Positions 25,602-32,638 of a stretch of DNA of 32,638 nucleotides are shown here, piece after piece; position 1 is the first letter of the stretch; each line of letters opens with the position of its first letter. Under the pieces are notes generated by a model. The model did no database searches. It saw only the letters and a program-made list of their open reading frames with translations, and was not told where the DNA came from. A program made the position numbers and the translations under genes. The stretch lies in assembly GCA_913045895.1 (NCBI GenBank), contig CAJWSQ010000006.1:1-32638 (forward strand). Direction: 5' to 3'. The stretch comes from an uncultured Flavobacteriales bacterium (lineage in GTDB: Bacteria; Bacteroidota; Bacteroidia; Flavobacteriales_G; Salibacteraceae).

Positions 25602-26729
25602 ATGAGAACACAAATAGCTGTAAATACCCGTTTGTTGCTTCCAAATAAATTGGAAGGCATTGGTTGGTTTACCTACGAAACATTAAAACGCATCACAACC
25701 AATCATCCTGAGGTTGATTTTCACTTCTTCTTCGATCGGGAATATAATGAGCAATTCATTTTCAATTCCAATGTTCACCCACATATTATTTATCCATCGG
25801 CCAGACATCCCATTTTGTTTTACACCTGGTTTGAATGGCGATTACCACCTAAACTCAGAAAACTAAAAGCCGATTTATTTCTCTCTCCTGATGGCTATCT
25901 CAGCCTAAATAGTGAGAAAAAACAGTTGGCCGTTATTCACGATATATACTTTGAACACTATCCACAATACTTACCGCTGGGAGCTAGATATTACTTGAAA
26001 TACTACTTCCCGAAATTTGCTCATAAAGCCAATCGAATTGCTACCGTTAGTGAGTTCAGTAAGAATGATATTATTGGACAATACGGAACTGAGGCCGATA
26101 AAATTGATGTGGTTTACAACGGTGCAAGCAAGGCTTTTAGACCGCTTTCACCAACAGAAAAAACACAGGCTAGAGATCAATTTGCAAACGGACTCCCCTA
26201 CTTCATTTATGTTGGTGCACTCCAACCGCGCAAAAACACAGCGAGCTTATTACAAGCTTTTGATCAATTCAGAGAAGCTACCGACAAGCCCATGAAATTG
26301 GTTTTAACGGGTGAAAAAAAATGGTGGGGAAAAGATCAGGAAAGTGTTTACCAAAAGATGAAATACAAAGCTGATGTTCACTTTTTAGGTCGCGTAGAAC
26401 CTGAAGAACTTTCATTGGCTATGGGTGGCGCTGAAGCATTGACTTACATTTCCTTTTTTGAAGGATTTGGTATTCCAATTTTAGAGGCCATGCGCAGCGA
26501 AGTTCCAGTTTTAACATCAGGAATTACAAGCATGCCAGAAATAGGTGGCGATGCAGCTGTTTATTGCTCTCCATTTGACATTGATAGTATTGTAGATGGC
26601 ATGAAAGAAGTCACCAATCCACTTAGAAGAACCGAATTGATAACTGCGGCCAAAGTTCAACGCCAGAAATTCAGTTGGGATTTAACGGCTGAGAAACTGT
26701 GGAAATCTGTTGAATTATGTCTGGACTAA
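25602..26729 (+). CDS. Glycosyltransferase family 4 (GT-B fold)
   Basis: A 375-residue GT-B enzyme. The N-terminal acceptor domain has LEGIGWFTYETLKRI (glycine-rich loop) and LAVIHDIYFEHYPQYLP. The C-terminal donor domain has YFIYVGALQPRKNTASLLQAF, VHFLGRVEPEELSLAM and the EX7E motif FFEGFGIPILEAM, then GDAAVYCSPFDIDSI. It would transfer a sugar from a nucleotide donor to a growing glycan; donor and acceptor are not readable. It is divergent from the FkbM/flippase/Wzz/ligase run, so a part in the same polysaccharide is likely. It overlaps rnhB by 13 bases. Confidence 0.92.
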   Translation: MRTQIAVNTRLLLPNKLEGIGWFTYETLKRITTNHPEVDFHFFFDREYNEQFIFNSNVHPHIIYPSARHPILFYTWFEWRLPPKLRKLKADLFLSPDGYLSLNSEKKQLAVIHDIYFEHYPQYLPLGARYYLKYYFPKFAHKANRIATVSEFSKNDIIGQYGTEADKIDVVYNGASKAFRPLSPTEKTQARDQFANGLPYFIYVGALQPRKNTASLLQAFDQFREATDKPMKLVLTGEKKWWGKDQESVYQKMKYKADVHFLGRVEPEELSLAMGGAEALTYISFFEGFGIPILEAMRSEVPVLTSGITSMPEIGGDAAVYCSPFDIDSIVDGMKEVTNPLRRTELITAAKVQRQKFSWDLTAEKLWKSVELCLD

Positions 26730-27298
26730 AACCCTATTACTCCAAAGGATTAGCCGAAGCTGGTTGCGATGAAGCCGGAAGAGGTTGTTTAGCTGGACCA
26801 GTTGTTGCAGCTGCTGTGATATTACCAGAAAAGTTTGATTTACCACTTCTCAACGATTCTAAACAGATTTCAGAAAAGAACAGAAATATCCTTCGCGTTG
26901 AAATTGAAAAACAAGCGTTGGCCTATGCCGTAAGCTTTGTTCCACCAACCAAAATTGACGAAATCAACATTCTTTGGGCTAGTATTTTCGGGATGCATCA
27001 AGCATTAGATGAACTAAGCATTAGGCCAGAACATATTTTAGTGGATGGCAATAAGTTCAAGCCTTATCCTTTTACGCCACATTTATGCGTAGTTAAAGGC
27101 GATTCTAAATACGCTTCAATAGCTGCGGCTAGTATTTTAGCAAAGACTTATCGCGATGAATTGATGCAAAAACTACATGCTGAATTCCCGCACTACGATT
27201 GGGCTACCAACAAAGGATATCCAACCAAAAAACACAAGCTAGCCATTCAAGAACATGGCATAACTTTACACCATCGAAAATCGTTTAAGTTGATATGA
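26717..27298 (+). CDS. rnhB: Ribonuclease HII
   Basis: Cleaves RNA in RNA-DNA hybrids and single ribonucleotides in DNA. The 193-residue protein has AGCDEAGRGCLAGPVVAAAV with catalytic Asp18 and Glu19, Asp110 in ILVDGNKF, and Asp147 in ILAKTYRDE. KGDSKYASIAAAS and the C-terminal WATNKGYPTKKHKLAI are family signatures. Its start lies inside the glycosyltransferase gene and its stop overlaps the next gene by four bases (ATGA). Confidence 0.97.
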   Translation: MSGLKPYYSKGLAEAGCDEAGRGCLAGPVVAAAVILPEKFDLPLLNDSKQISEKNRNILRVEIEKQALAYAVSFVPPTKIDEINILWASIFGMHQALDELSIRPEHILVDGNKFKPYPFTPHLCVVKGDSKYASIAAASILAKTYRDELMQKLHAEFPHYDWATNKGYPTKKHKLAIQEHGITLHHRKSFKLI

Positions 27299-27921
27299 AA
27301 ACGAGATGGCTAATCGGGTTATTATTGATCGCTCAACAAGCATTAGCAACTCATTTTGTTACTCTTCCCATCTACAAGCAAGACACGCTCATTCAATCCA
27401 TTTGGAAAGGCCAACAAATCACGGATAAATACGATGGTGCATTTCTTGAACTGTACCTAACAGATACGCTTCTTGGTACTGTTAATGAAGATTTGGTCAG
27501 AGCTATTTATCAGCTTTCAAAACAATATGATTACCAACCTAAACTGTATCCAAATCTTGAATCTGTTAAAGTAGATCACGAATCTGTCTCACTTTATTTT
27601 TCGGAGAAAAGACCCCAAAAAATAGAATCATTTCGGAATGAAATAACGGCCTCACTCACATCGGCTTTTGCAGAAAAAGTCACTTTTCATTTTAACGACA
27701 CCGTTTTTCAAGCTACTTCAGATTCCATCAACATCCCTCGTTTGAGATTGGTAGACCCAGCAATTAGTACTGATTTTAACCAGCCGAAAGAAATTGTAAC
27801 GGTTGTTGAAGAGCAATCAAGCGAATCGTTTTTTCAAAGTATCCAAACTCTGGTTCTCATTCTGATATTGCTAATGGTTATCCTTACGTTTGTATGGATA
27901 TTCAAAACTCGAAAAGGTTAA
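27295..27921 (+). CDS. One-pass membrane protein of unknown function
   Basis: A 208-residue protein not recognised. The N-terminus (MKTRWLIGLLLIAQQALA) looks like a cleavable signal peptide with an ALA site. The middle is polar and mixed alpha/beta. One strong C-terminal membrane segment (LVLILILLMVILTFVWIF, ~residues 186-203) is followed by KTRKG. This predicts a type I topology with about 160 residues in the periplasm. Translational overlap with rnhB (ATGA) and an 8-base gap to the cyclophilin lipoprotein suggest a shared transcript and perhaps a shared role in the periplasm with the latter. Confidence 0.7.
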   Translation: MKTRWLIGLLLIAQQALATHFVTLPIYKQDTLIQSIWKGQQITDKYDGAFLELYLTDTLLGTVNEDLVRAIYQLSKQYDYQPKLYPNLESVKVDHESVSLYFSEKRPQKIESFRNEITASLTSAFAEKVTFHFNDTVFQATSDSINIPRLRLVDPAISTDFNQPKEIVTVVEEQSSESFFQSIQTLVLILILLMVILTFVWIFKTRKG

Positions 27922-27928
27922 TCAATTC

Positions 27929-28723
27929 ATGTTTCGTTTAGTAGCAACACTTTTTATTTCAATCGTTTTATTCTCTTGTTCATCATCACCTGATCAAGAA
28001 AAATCTTCTCCTAAAAAAGAAGCTAAAACTCAAGTAAAAGAAAAAGCCACAACTCAAAAGAAGGCCGAACCAAAGGAAGAAAAGTACCCTACTTTAACCA
28101 ATGAAACTGTTGTTGACTTCATGAAAGAATACGGGAAAAAAAATCCCGAAACGTTGGTAAGATTAGAAACCGAGTATGGCAATGTAAAAATTCGATTATA
28201 CGAAAACACGCCCATCCACAGAGCTAATTTCATTTACCTCACCAAACGAAAATATTTCGACCAAACACAATTCTATCGTGTAGCCAAGGAGTTTGTTTGT
28301 CAGGCTGGAAACTCAGATGATTGGGAAACACAGTATACCCGAAAAGACATTGGCATGTATACGTTACCAGCAGAATTACCAAAAGAAAATGTTCACACTT
28401 ACGGAGCTGTTGCAGCAGCTAGAAGCTACAACGACAATCCTGAAAAGCTCTCGTCTCCTTACGAGTTTTACATCATTATGGGACCAACCTTTAATGAACC
28501 AACCATGCGCATTTACGGGAAAGAATATAACGTAGAGTACAGCCCTGAGCAAATTGAACTTTACGGAACAATTGGTGGTCAACCGAGTTTAGATCAACAG
28601 CACACCGTTTTCGGAGAGGTAATTGAAGGCATGGATGTGATTGAGGAGATCAACAAAGTTGAAGTGGATAGCCGTGAATGGCCCAATAAAGAAATCCCAA
28701 TTAAAGTTCGGATTGCCGAATGA
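27929..28723 (+). CDS. Peptidyl-prolyl cis-trans isomerase, cyclophilin-type lipoprotein
   Basis: The protein assists folding by proline isomerisation in the periplasm. I start at the ATG at 27929 because it opens a type II signal peptide (MFRLVATLFISIVLFSC); an upstream ATG at 27890 would bury this signal. The protein has 264 residues. A Lys-rich linker follows the lipid-attachment Cys. The cyclophilin domain (~residues 70-264) has FYRVAKEFVCQAGN, corresponding to the FHRVxxxFMxQGGD motif with the catalytic Arg, Phe and Gln kept, and HTVFGEVIEGMDVIEEI. An extra insert (EPTMRIYGKEYNVEYSPEQ) lies before the last strand. Confidence 0.9.
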   Translation: MFRLVATLFISIVLFSCSSSPDQEKSSPKKEAKTQVKEKATTQKKAEPKEEKYPTLTNETVVDFMKEYGKKNPETLVRLETEYGNVKIRLYENTPIHRANFIYLTKRKYFDQTQFYRVAKEFVCQAGNSDDWETQYTRKDIGMYTLPAELPKENVHTYGAVAAARSYNDNPEKLSSPYEFYIIMGPTFNEPTMRIYGKEYNVEYSPEQIELYGTIGGQPSLDQQHTVFGEVIEGMDVIEEINKVEVDSREWPNKEIPIKVRIAE

Positions 28724-28811
28724 TTTTCAAAATTGGTTGTGGATAATCTAAATTCAAACACAAGTTATTGCGCACTTTATCCCCTTACTTTTACCAAGTA
28801 ATTAGATCGGT

Positions 28812-31544
28812 ATGACTAGAAAAATTCTTGTTGGCATATTATCAATCGTTGTTATTGGCGGATTAGTTGGTGGCTACATCTTCCTTAAAAACCGTCAGAA
28901 ACCAAACCAAGAAACACTTTCATTCATCCCTTCTGACGCACTCGTTATTTGGCGAAATTCAAATCCTATTGAAACTTGGCATCGCCTTTCAAACAACAGT
29001 ATTCTTTGGGAAGAGATGAAATACATCACTTCTGTTAGCAAGGCCGATATTGAATTACGATACTTGGATTCTATTTTGACTAATGCTCCTGAGTTGAATG
29101 AAATTTTAGAAGCTGAGCCGCTTTACCTTTCATGGCATCCAACAGGAAATAACAATGCTACTTGGCTAGCCACTTTGGGAAGTTCTAATTTATTTGACAT
29201 TTCAGATTTCAAGCAATTTTTAAAAAATTCTGAGATCAACACAGAGCAAAGAACCTTTCAAGAGCACACCTTATACTCGTGGAAATGGAAAACCAATACC
29301 TTCCATTTTTACCTGAACAACAACTTGCTTTTACTTTCACCAAGCGGCCCGATGTTAGAAAAAGCGGTGCTTCAATTAAACAGCGAAGTTTCTCTTTTAC
29401 ACAACAAAGAATTCATGAAAGTATACAACACCGCTGGATCTCCAGAGCACGGTGTTATTTTCTACAACTATCAATCGATTAGTCATTTGCTACTCCCATT
29501 CGTAAAATCGAATGGCGTTGATTATGCAAAAAGCAGAGTCAACCACTTTGGAACTTGGGCTGTTCAAGATGTTTTATTGAAATCGAATGAGGTGATGACT
29601 AGTGGTTTTTCAACCTACACTGATACTTTAGGACAAACCTTAAGTTGGTTTGAAGATCAAAAACCAGAAGATCATGATTTCATTGAAGTCATTCCGCAAA
29701 ACACAGCCGCATTTATCCATTATGGTTTTTCGAATTTGAACCAATGGTTCGAGAAAAAAAGAGCTGCTCAAGAATTGAGTGGTCAGCTTTTCGCCTTTGA
29801 CAAACAAATGGCCGACCTTGAAAATCAATACAATTTCACTTATCAAAACCATTTGTTTAGCTGGATGGAACACGAAGTTGTGTGTGGAGCTTTAGAAGGC
29901 CGAGATACCATTTTAAACAACCAGGTTTTTGCAGTTACTAAAGCCTCTAACATTGATTTAGCAACTAAAAGCCTACTCGATTTAGAAAGAAGAGCCGCAT
30001 TGTTAGCTAGCGATGAAAATACGCCATCACTTGATTCAAGCATGCACTACATCGCTATTCCGAAGTTGTTATTCCCAATTTTCGGAAAGCCATTTGAAAA
30101 GCTGACTCACCCTTATTTCACCATCATTGATAAGTATGTGATTTGGGCTAACAGTCAACAAGTATTACGAGAAATCATAGTTCAACACAGATCGGAATCA
30201 ACTTTAAAAAATGACGATTCATTCAATCAGTTGGAAGAGAATATTTCTGAAGAATCGAATGTATTCCTCTATGCCAACATTGCTAGATCAGCTAAATACC
30301 TCAATCAATTTATTCATACAGATTGGTTACCGATTGGCGAAACCGATATCGAATTTTTAAGAAAGTTTCAAGCCATTACCTATCAATGGAGTTTTGAGCG
30401 AAAAGGACTGTTCTACACTCACGGATTCTTTTTACACAACCCCGTTTACAAAGAGGTTTCATATTCGCTTTGGGAGTTGGCATTAGACGCTCCTGCCAGC
30501 ATGAAACCTGAGGTTGTTATCAATCACTACACCAAGGCTAAAGAGATTTTTATTCAAGACACTAAAAACAACATTTACCTCATTTCAAACTCGGGTAAAA
30601 TCTTGTGGAAACGCCCATTGAGTGAGCCTATTTTGAGTGATGTTAAACAAATTGATGTCTACAACAACGGCAAACTACAGCTGCTTTTCAATACAAAATC
30701 CAAACTATTTTTGATTGATAGAAATGGTCATGATGTAGAAGGATTTTCCGTTGAACTACCTGAAAAGGCAACCACAGGGTTAACCTTAATTGATTACACC
30801 GGAAGTAGACAATACCGCATTTTAATACCAACTGAAGGTGGTAAACTGCACAACTACGATAATTCTGGAAAAGAGATAAAAGGTTGGAAACAAAAACCAG
30901 AAGAAGCTAACATCATCAGACCAATTAAATACCTGGTAATCAAAAACAAAGATTATTTATTAGCTGAGTTAGAAAACGGACAAGTAACGGCTTATGACCG
31001 AAGAGGTAGAACTCGAATTGATCCGTTAGCTGGGCATTTTACAGTAAGAGACAATCCAAGTTTTTTACATGCGGGTTCATCGCTCGATAATTCATGTTTA
31101 ATCACGTCAGACAGCAGCGGAACCGTTCAAAAACTGTTCTTAGACGGCAGACTTGAAAAAGAAGATTACGGTCAGTACACCGAAAGAAACATCTATTTAT
31201 ACGATGATATTAATGGAGACAGAATTCCTGACAACATCATTGCTGATAAAGGAAAAGTAGTTGCTTATAACAACAATCACGAAGTAGTATTTGAAGTTGA
31301 AATTCCAACGGGCGACATTTCAGCAATCAATACTTATCAGTTTGAAACAGGTCCAGCAATTGGAATTACATCTGAAGAGACAGACCAAATTTACTTGTAC
31401 GATAGAACCACACAATTGAAGCCTTTCTTCCCAATGAATGGATTTTCTCCATTCACCATTACAGACCTAAATGATGATGGAAATTACAACCTCATTGTGG
31501 GGAATTCGCAAGGCATCTTGTACACATATATACTTGAAAATTAG
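28812..31544 (+). CDS. Large membrane-anchored protein, DUF3352-like with propeller-like C-terminus
   Basis: A 910-residue protein with an N-terminal membrane anchor (ILVGILSIVVIGGLVGGYIFL, ~residues 5-25). The next ~530 residues begin FIPSDALVIWRNSNPIETWHRL, which resembles Bacteroidota DUF3352 proteins as I recall them; moderate. The last ~360 residues carry repeated strands of the form IFIQDTKNNIYLISNSGKILW, LFLIDRNGHDVEGF, LHNYDNSGKEIKGW and VTAYDRRGRTRIDPL, as in PQQ/WD-like beta propellers, plus D-x-N-x-D-x calcium-like loops (DDINGDRIPD, DLNDDGNYN). No catalytic motif is visible. The gene stands alone with 88 bases upstream. Function unknown; binding or scaffolding at the periplasmic face is a guess. 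Confidence 0.8.
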   Translation: MTRKILVGILSIVVIGGLVGGYIFLKNRQKPNQETLSFIPSDALVIWRNSNPIETWHRLSNNSILWEEMKYITSVSKADIELRYLDSILTNAPELNEILEAEPLYLSWHPTGNNNATWLATLGSSNLFDISDFKQFLKNSEINTEQRTFQEHTLYSWKWKTNTFHFYLNNNLLLLSPSGPMLEKAVLQLNSEVSLLHNKEFMKVYNTAGSPEHGVIFYNYQSISHLLLPFVKSNGVDYAKSRVNHFGTWAVQDVLLKSNEVMTSGFSTYTDTLGQTLSWFEDQKPEDHDFIEVIPQNTAAFIHYGFSNLNQWFEKKRAAQELSGQLFAFDKQMADLENQYNFTYQNHLFSWMEHEVVCGALEGRDTILNNQVFAVTKASNIDLATKSLLDLERRAALLASDENTPSLDSSMHYIAIPKLLFPIFGKPFEKLTHPYFTIIDKYVIWANSQQVLREIIVQHRSESTLKNDDSFNQLEENISEESNVFLYANIARSAKYLNQFIHTDWLPIGETDIEFLRKFQAITYQWSFERKGLFYTHGFFLHNPVYKEVSYSLWELALDAPASMKPEVVINHYTKAKEIFIQDTKNNIYLISNSGKILWKRPLSEPILSDVKQIDVYNNGKLQLLFNTKSKLFLIDRNGHDVEGFSVELPEKATTGLTLIDYTGSRQYRILIPTEGGKLHNYDNSGKEIKGWKQKPEEANIIRPIKYLVIKNKDYLLAELENGQVTAYDRRGRTRIDPLAGHFTVRDNPSFLHAGSSLDNSCLITSDSSGTVQKLFLDGRLEKEDYGQYTERNIYLYDDINGDRIPDNIIADKGKVVAYNNNHEVVFEVEIPTGDISAINTYQFETGPAIGITSEETDQIYLYDRTTQLKPFFPMNGFSPFTITDLNDDGNYNLIVGNSQGILYTYILEN

Positions 31545-31585
31545 TTAATCTGGCGTTCATGCCTTTTGCGTAGTATGTTCTATTT

Positions 31586-31618
31586 TAGCTTTTTGTAACC
31601 CCAGAACTCAAAAAGCTA
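31586..31618 (+). repeat. Inverted repeat between the propeller gene and the DUF5723 gene
   Basis: TAGCTTTTTG and CAAAAAGCTA form a perfect 10-base stem with a 13-base loop. It ends 8 bases before the ATG at 31627, in an 82-base gap. It may be a weak terminator for the upstream gene or a structure covering the start of the next. The downstream T-run is poor (ATTTAG). Confidence 0.5.
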
Positions 31619-31626
31619 TTTAGTCT

Positions 31627-32638
31627 ATGAAAAAACTGACTCTCTTGTTGTTGGTTTTGCTCCCTCTTTTGTCGTTTAGTCAAAAGAACATGATTATGTA
31701 CAACATGAGGAACATCCCTCAGAGTATATATGCAAATCCGGCAATTGCGCCAACATCCCGATTAAATGTTTCCATTCCTGCTCTCGGCTATACATCGGTG
31801 TTAGCTGGCAGAAATGATTTTAAAGTTCGCGATGTCCTCACCGAATCTGATGGTAATTTACAGTTTGATACGGAAGGATTTGTAAACAGTTTAGATGACG
31901 ATAATTATGTTAGAACCAACACCAACTTTGATATGTTGCACGTTGGTTTTGCATCTGGTCAAAACTACTTTCACTTTAACATTACAGACCGAGTAATGCT
32001 TGAAACAGCATTTCCGAAAGAAGCCGCAGTTTTGATTCGTGAGATTTGGGAAGAAGATGATTATTTTCAAGATACTCGAATTGAAGACTTCAGAGTTAGC
32101 GAATACCACTACCGCGAGTGGGGCTTTGGATGGGCAAGAGACATCAATGAGCAATGGAGTGTTGGGGTAAAATACAAACTGCTCTACGGTGTATCTAGCA
32201 TCCAAACAAAATCATCTGAATTTGTAATAGACACCGATGTTCAAAGTGAAAATGACACCATTTACGGATTAGCGGCTTTCGATATTCAAACCAGTGGTGT
32301 GAATGATTACTGGGAAGGTAACTATCAAAACTTGGCTATTTCAAATAAAAACTGGTCGCATGCTTTTGACATAGGCGCTCAATTCAAGCCCAACGACAAA
32401 TTCGAATTCTCATTTGCTGCCATCGACCTCTTGGCCAAATTGAACTGGAAAAACAACATTGAAAACTACACAGCTGATAGCATTGAAGTTTCTTTAACTC
32501 CAGTAAGTATTGAGAACATCGTGAATAGCTCCGATTCAAATGTATATTCAGCACTCGAGAGCTTGGTAGATTCACTTAGAGAGCAATTAGAAGTTGAAGG
32601 AACAAACGAATCATACCCCACAAAACTGCCAACCAGAA
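31627..32638 (+). CDS. DUF5723-type outer-membrane beta-barrel protein (3' partial)
   Basis: An open frame of 337 codons that runs off the window. It starts MKKLTLLLLVLLPLLSFSQ, a type I signal peptide with a typical FSQ cleavage site. The mature part begins with MRNIPQSIYANPAIAP, the pattern I know from Bacteroidota DUF5723 proteins. Alternating aromatic strands follow (YFHFNITDRVML, WGFGWARDINEQWSVGVKYKLLYG, HAFDIGAQFKPNDKFEFSFAAI), as expected for a beta barrel. These resemble PorP/SprF-like barrels in style, but I see no direct evidence of a T9SS role. Confidence 0.8.
   Translation, partial: MKKLTLLLLVLLPLLSFSQKNMIMYNMRNIPQSIYANPAIAPTSRLNVSIPALGYTSVLAGRNDFKVRDVLTESDGNLQFDTEGFVNSLDDDNYVRTNTNFDMLHVGFASGQNYFHFNITDRVMLETAFPKEAAVLIREIWEEDDYFQDTRIEDFRVSEYHYREWGFGWARDINEQWSVGVKYKLLYGVSSIQTKSSEFVIDTDVQSENDTIYGLAAFDIQTSGVNDYWEGNYQNLAISNKNWSHAFDIGAQFKPNDKFEFSFAAIDLLAKLNWKNNIENYTADSIEVSLTPVSIENIVNSSDSNVYSALESLVDSLREQLEVEGTNESYPTKLPTR

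Noticed and set aside
20820-26729. Reading the glycan gene group as a recent horizontal island
   Set aside because: No insertion sequence, integrase, tRNA or flanking repeat is visible, and by eye base and codon use do not differ from neighbours.
27890-27928. Longer cyclophilin starting at 27890
   Set aside because: It would overlap the upstream gene by 32 bases and put 13 residues in front of a clear lipoprotein signal peptide.
28741-28786. GGATAA/TTATCC inverted repeat after the cyclophilin gene
   Set aside because: Only six base pairs with a loop of more than 30 bases; expected by chance in AT-rich DNA.
28763-28793. Promoter before the 910-residue gene (TTG ... TACTTTTA)
   Set aside because: The spacer is 15 bases rather than 19 and the -7 box lacks the final G; too weak to list.
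31891-32575. Minus-strand ORFs near the right edge
   Set aside because: They lie opposite a clear plus-strand frame with a signal peptide and beta-barrel pattern that runs to the window edge.

Overview
The window looks like a piece of a Bacteroidota chromosome, most likely order Flavobacteriales (a Cryomorphaceae/Crocinitomicaceae-like lineage is my guess, not shown). Reasons: SprB-type repeats with a type IX secretion (T9SS) C-terminal signal, a PorX response regulator fused to a PglZ domain, the fused LpxC-FabZ enzyme, an LpxD-LpxC/FabZ-LpxA-ABC-EFP gene order, TAnnTTTG-type -7 boxes, AT-rich DNA and no clear Shine-Dalgarno sites. No rRNA, tRNA, insertion sequence, CRISPR array or prophage was seen. 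Every gap between genes is about 120 bases or less.

Layout. (1) 3-7079 (+): the 3' part of a giant secreted adhesin-like gene whose 5' end lies outside the window. It has an FG-GAP/PKD region, 21 SprB-like repeats of about 76 residues, two Ig-like modules and a T9SS type A-like tail. A surface lipoprotein follows (7143-7928). (2) 13855-7931 (-): a tightly packed run porX > tsaE > alanine-dehydrogenase-like > DUF4258-like > aroB > aroA, with overlapping or abutting start/stop codons throughout, so probably one transcript linking T9SS regulation, tRNA modification and the shikimate pathway. (3) 13937-19772 (+): an HD phosphohydrolase, then lpxD, lpxC/fabZ, lpxA, a lone ABC ATPase and efp, ending in a strong hairpin terminator (19795-19827). 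A second lpxD paralogue with its own promoter follows (19893-20828). (4) 25531-20820 (-): FkbM methyltransferase, Wzx-like flippase, Wzz-like protein and O-antigen ligase/polymerase, i.e. a small surface-glycan export and assembly group. A GT4 glycosyltransferase is divergent from it at 25602. (5) 25602-31544 (+): glycosyltransferase, rnhB, an unknown one-pass membrane protein, a cyclophilin lipoprotein and a 910-residue anchored protein with a propeller-like C-terminus. (6) 31627-end (+): a DUF5723-type outer-membrane protein cut by the window edge.

How the genes fit together: most of the window serves the cell envelope. The Lpx enzymes build lipid A, FabZ serves fatty-acid synthesis, the flippase/Wzz/ligase/glycosyltransferase group makes surface polysaccharide (in many Bacteroidota A-LPS also anchors T9SS cargo), PorX controls T9SS, and the giant repeat protein is probable T9SS cargo.

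Most notable points: (a) an abrupt seam near position 600-625 in the giant gene, where both the domain family and the codon use change inside a short shared motif, suggesting a chimeric join (assembly or recombination); (b) an 'alanine dehydrogenase' lacking two AlaDH active-site residues (Lys75 to Glu, His96 to Gln by alignment); (c) an exact 909-base super-repeat of four SprB units.
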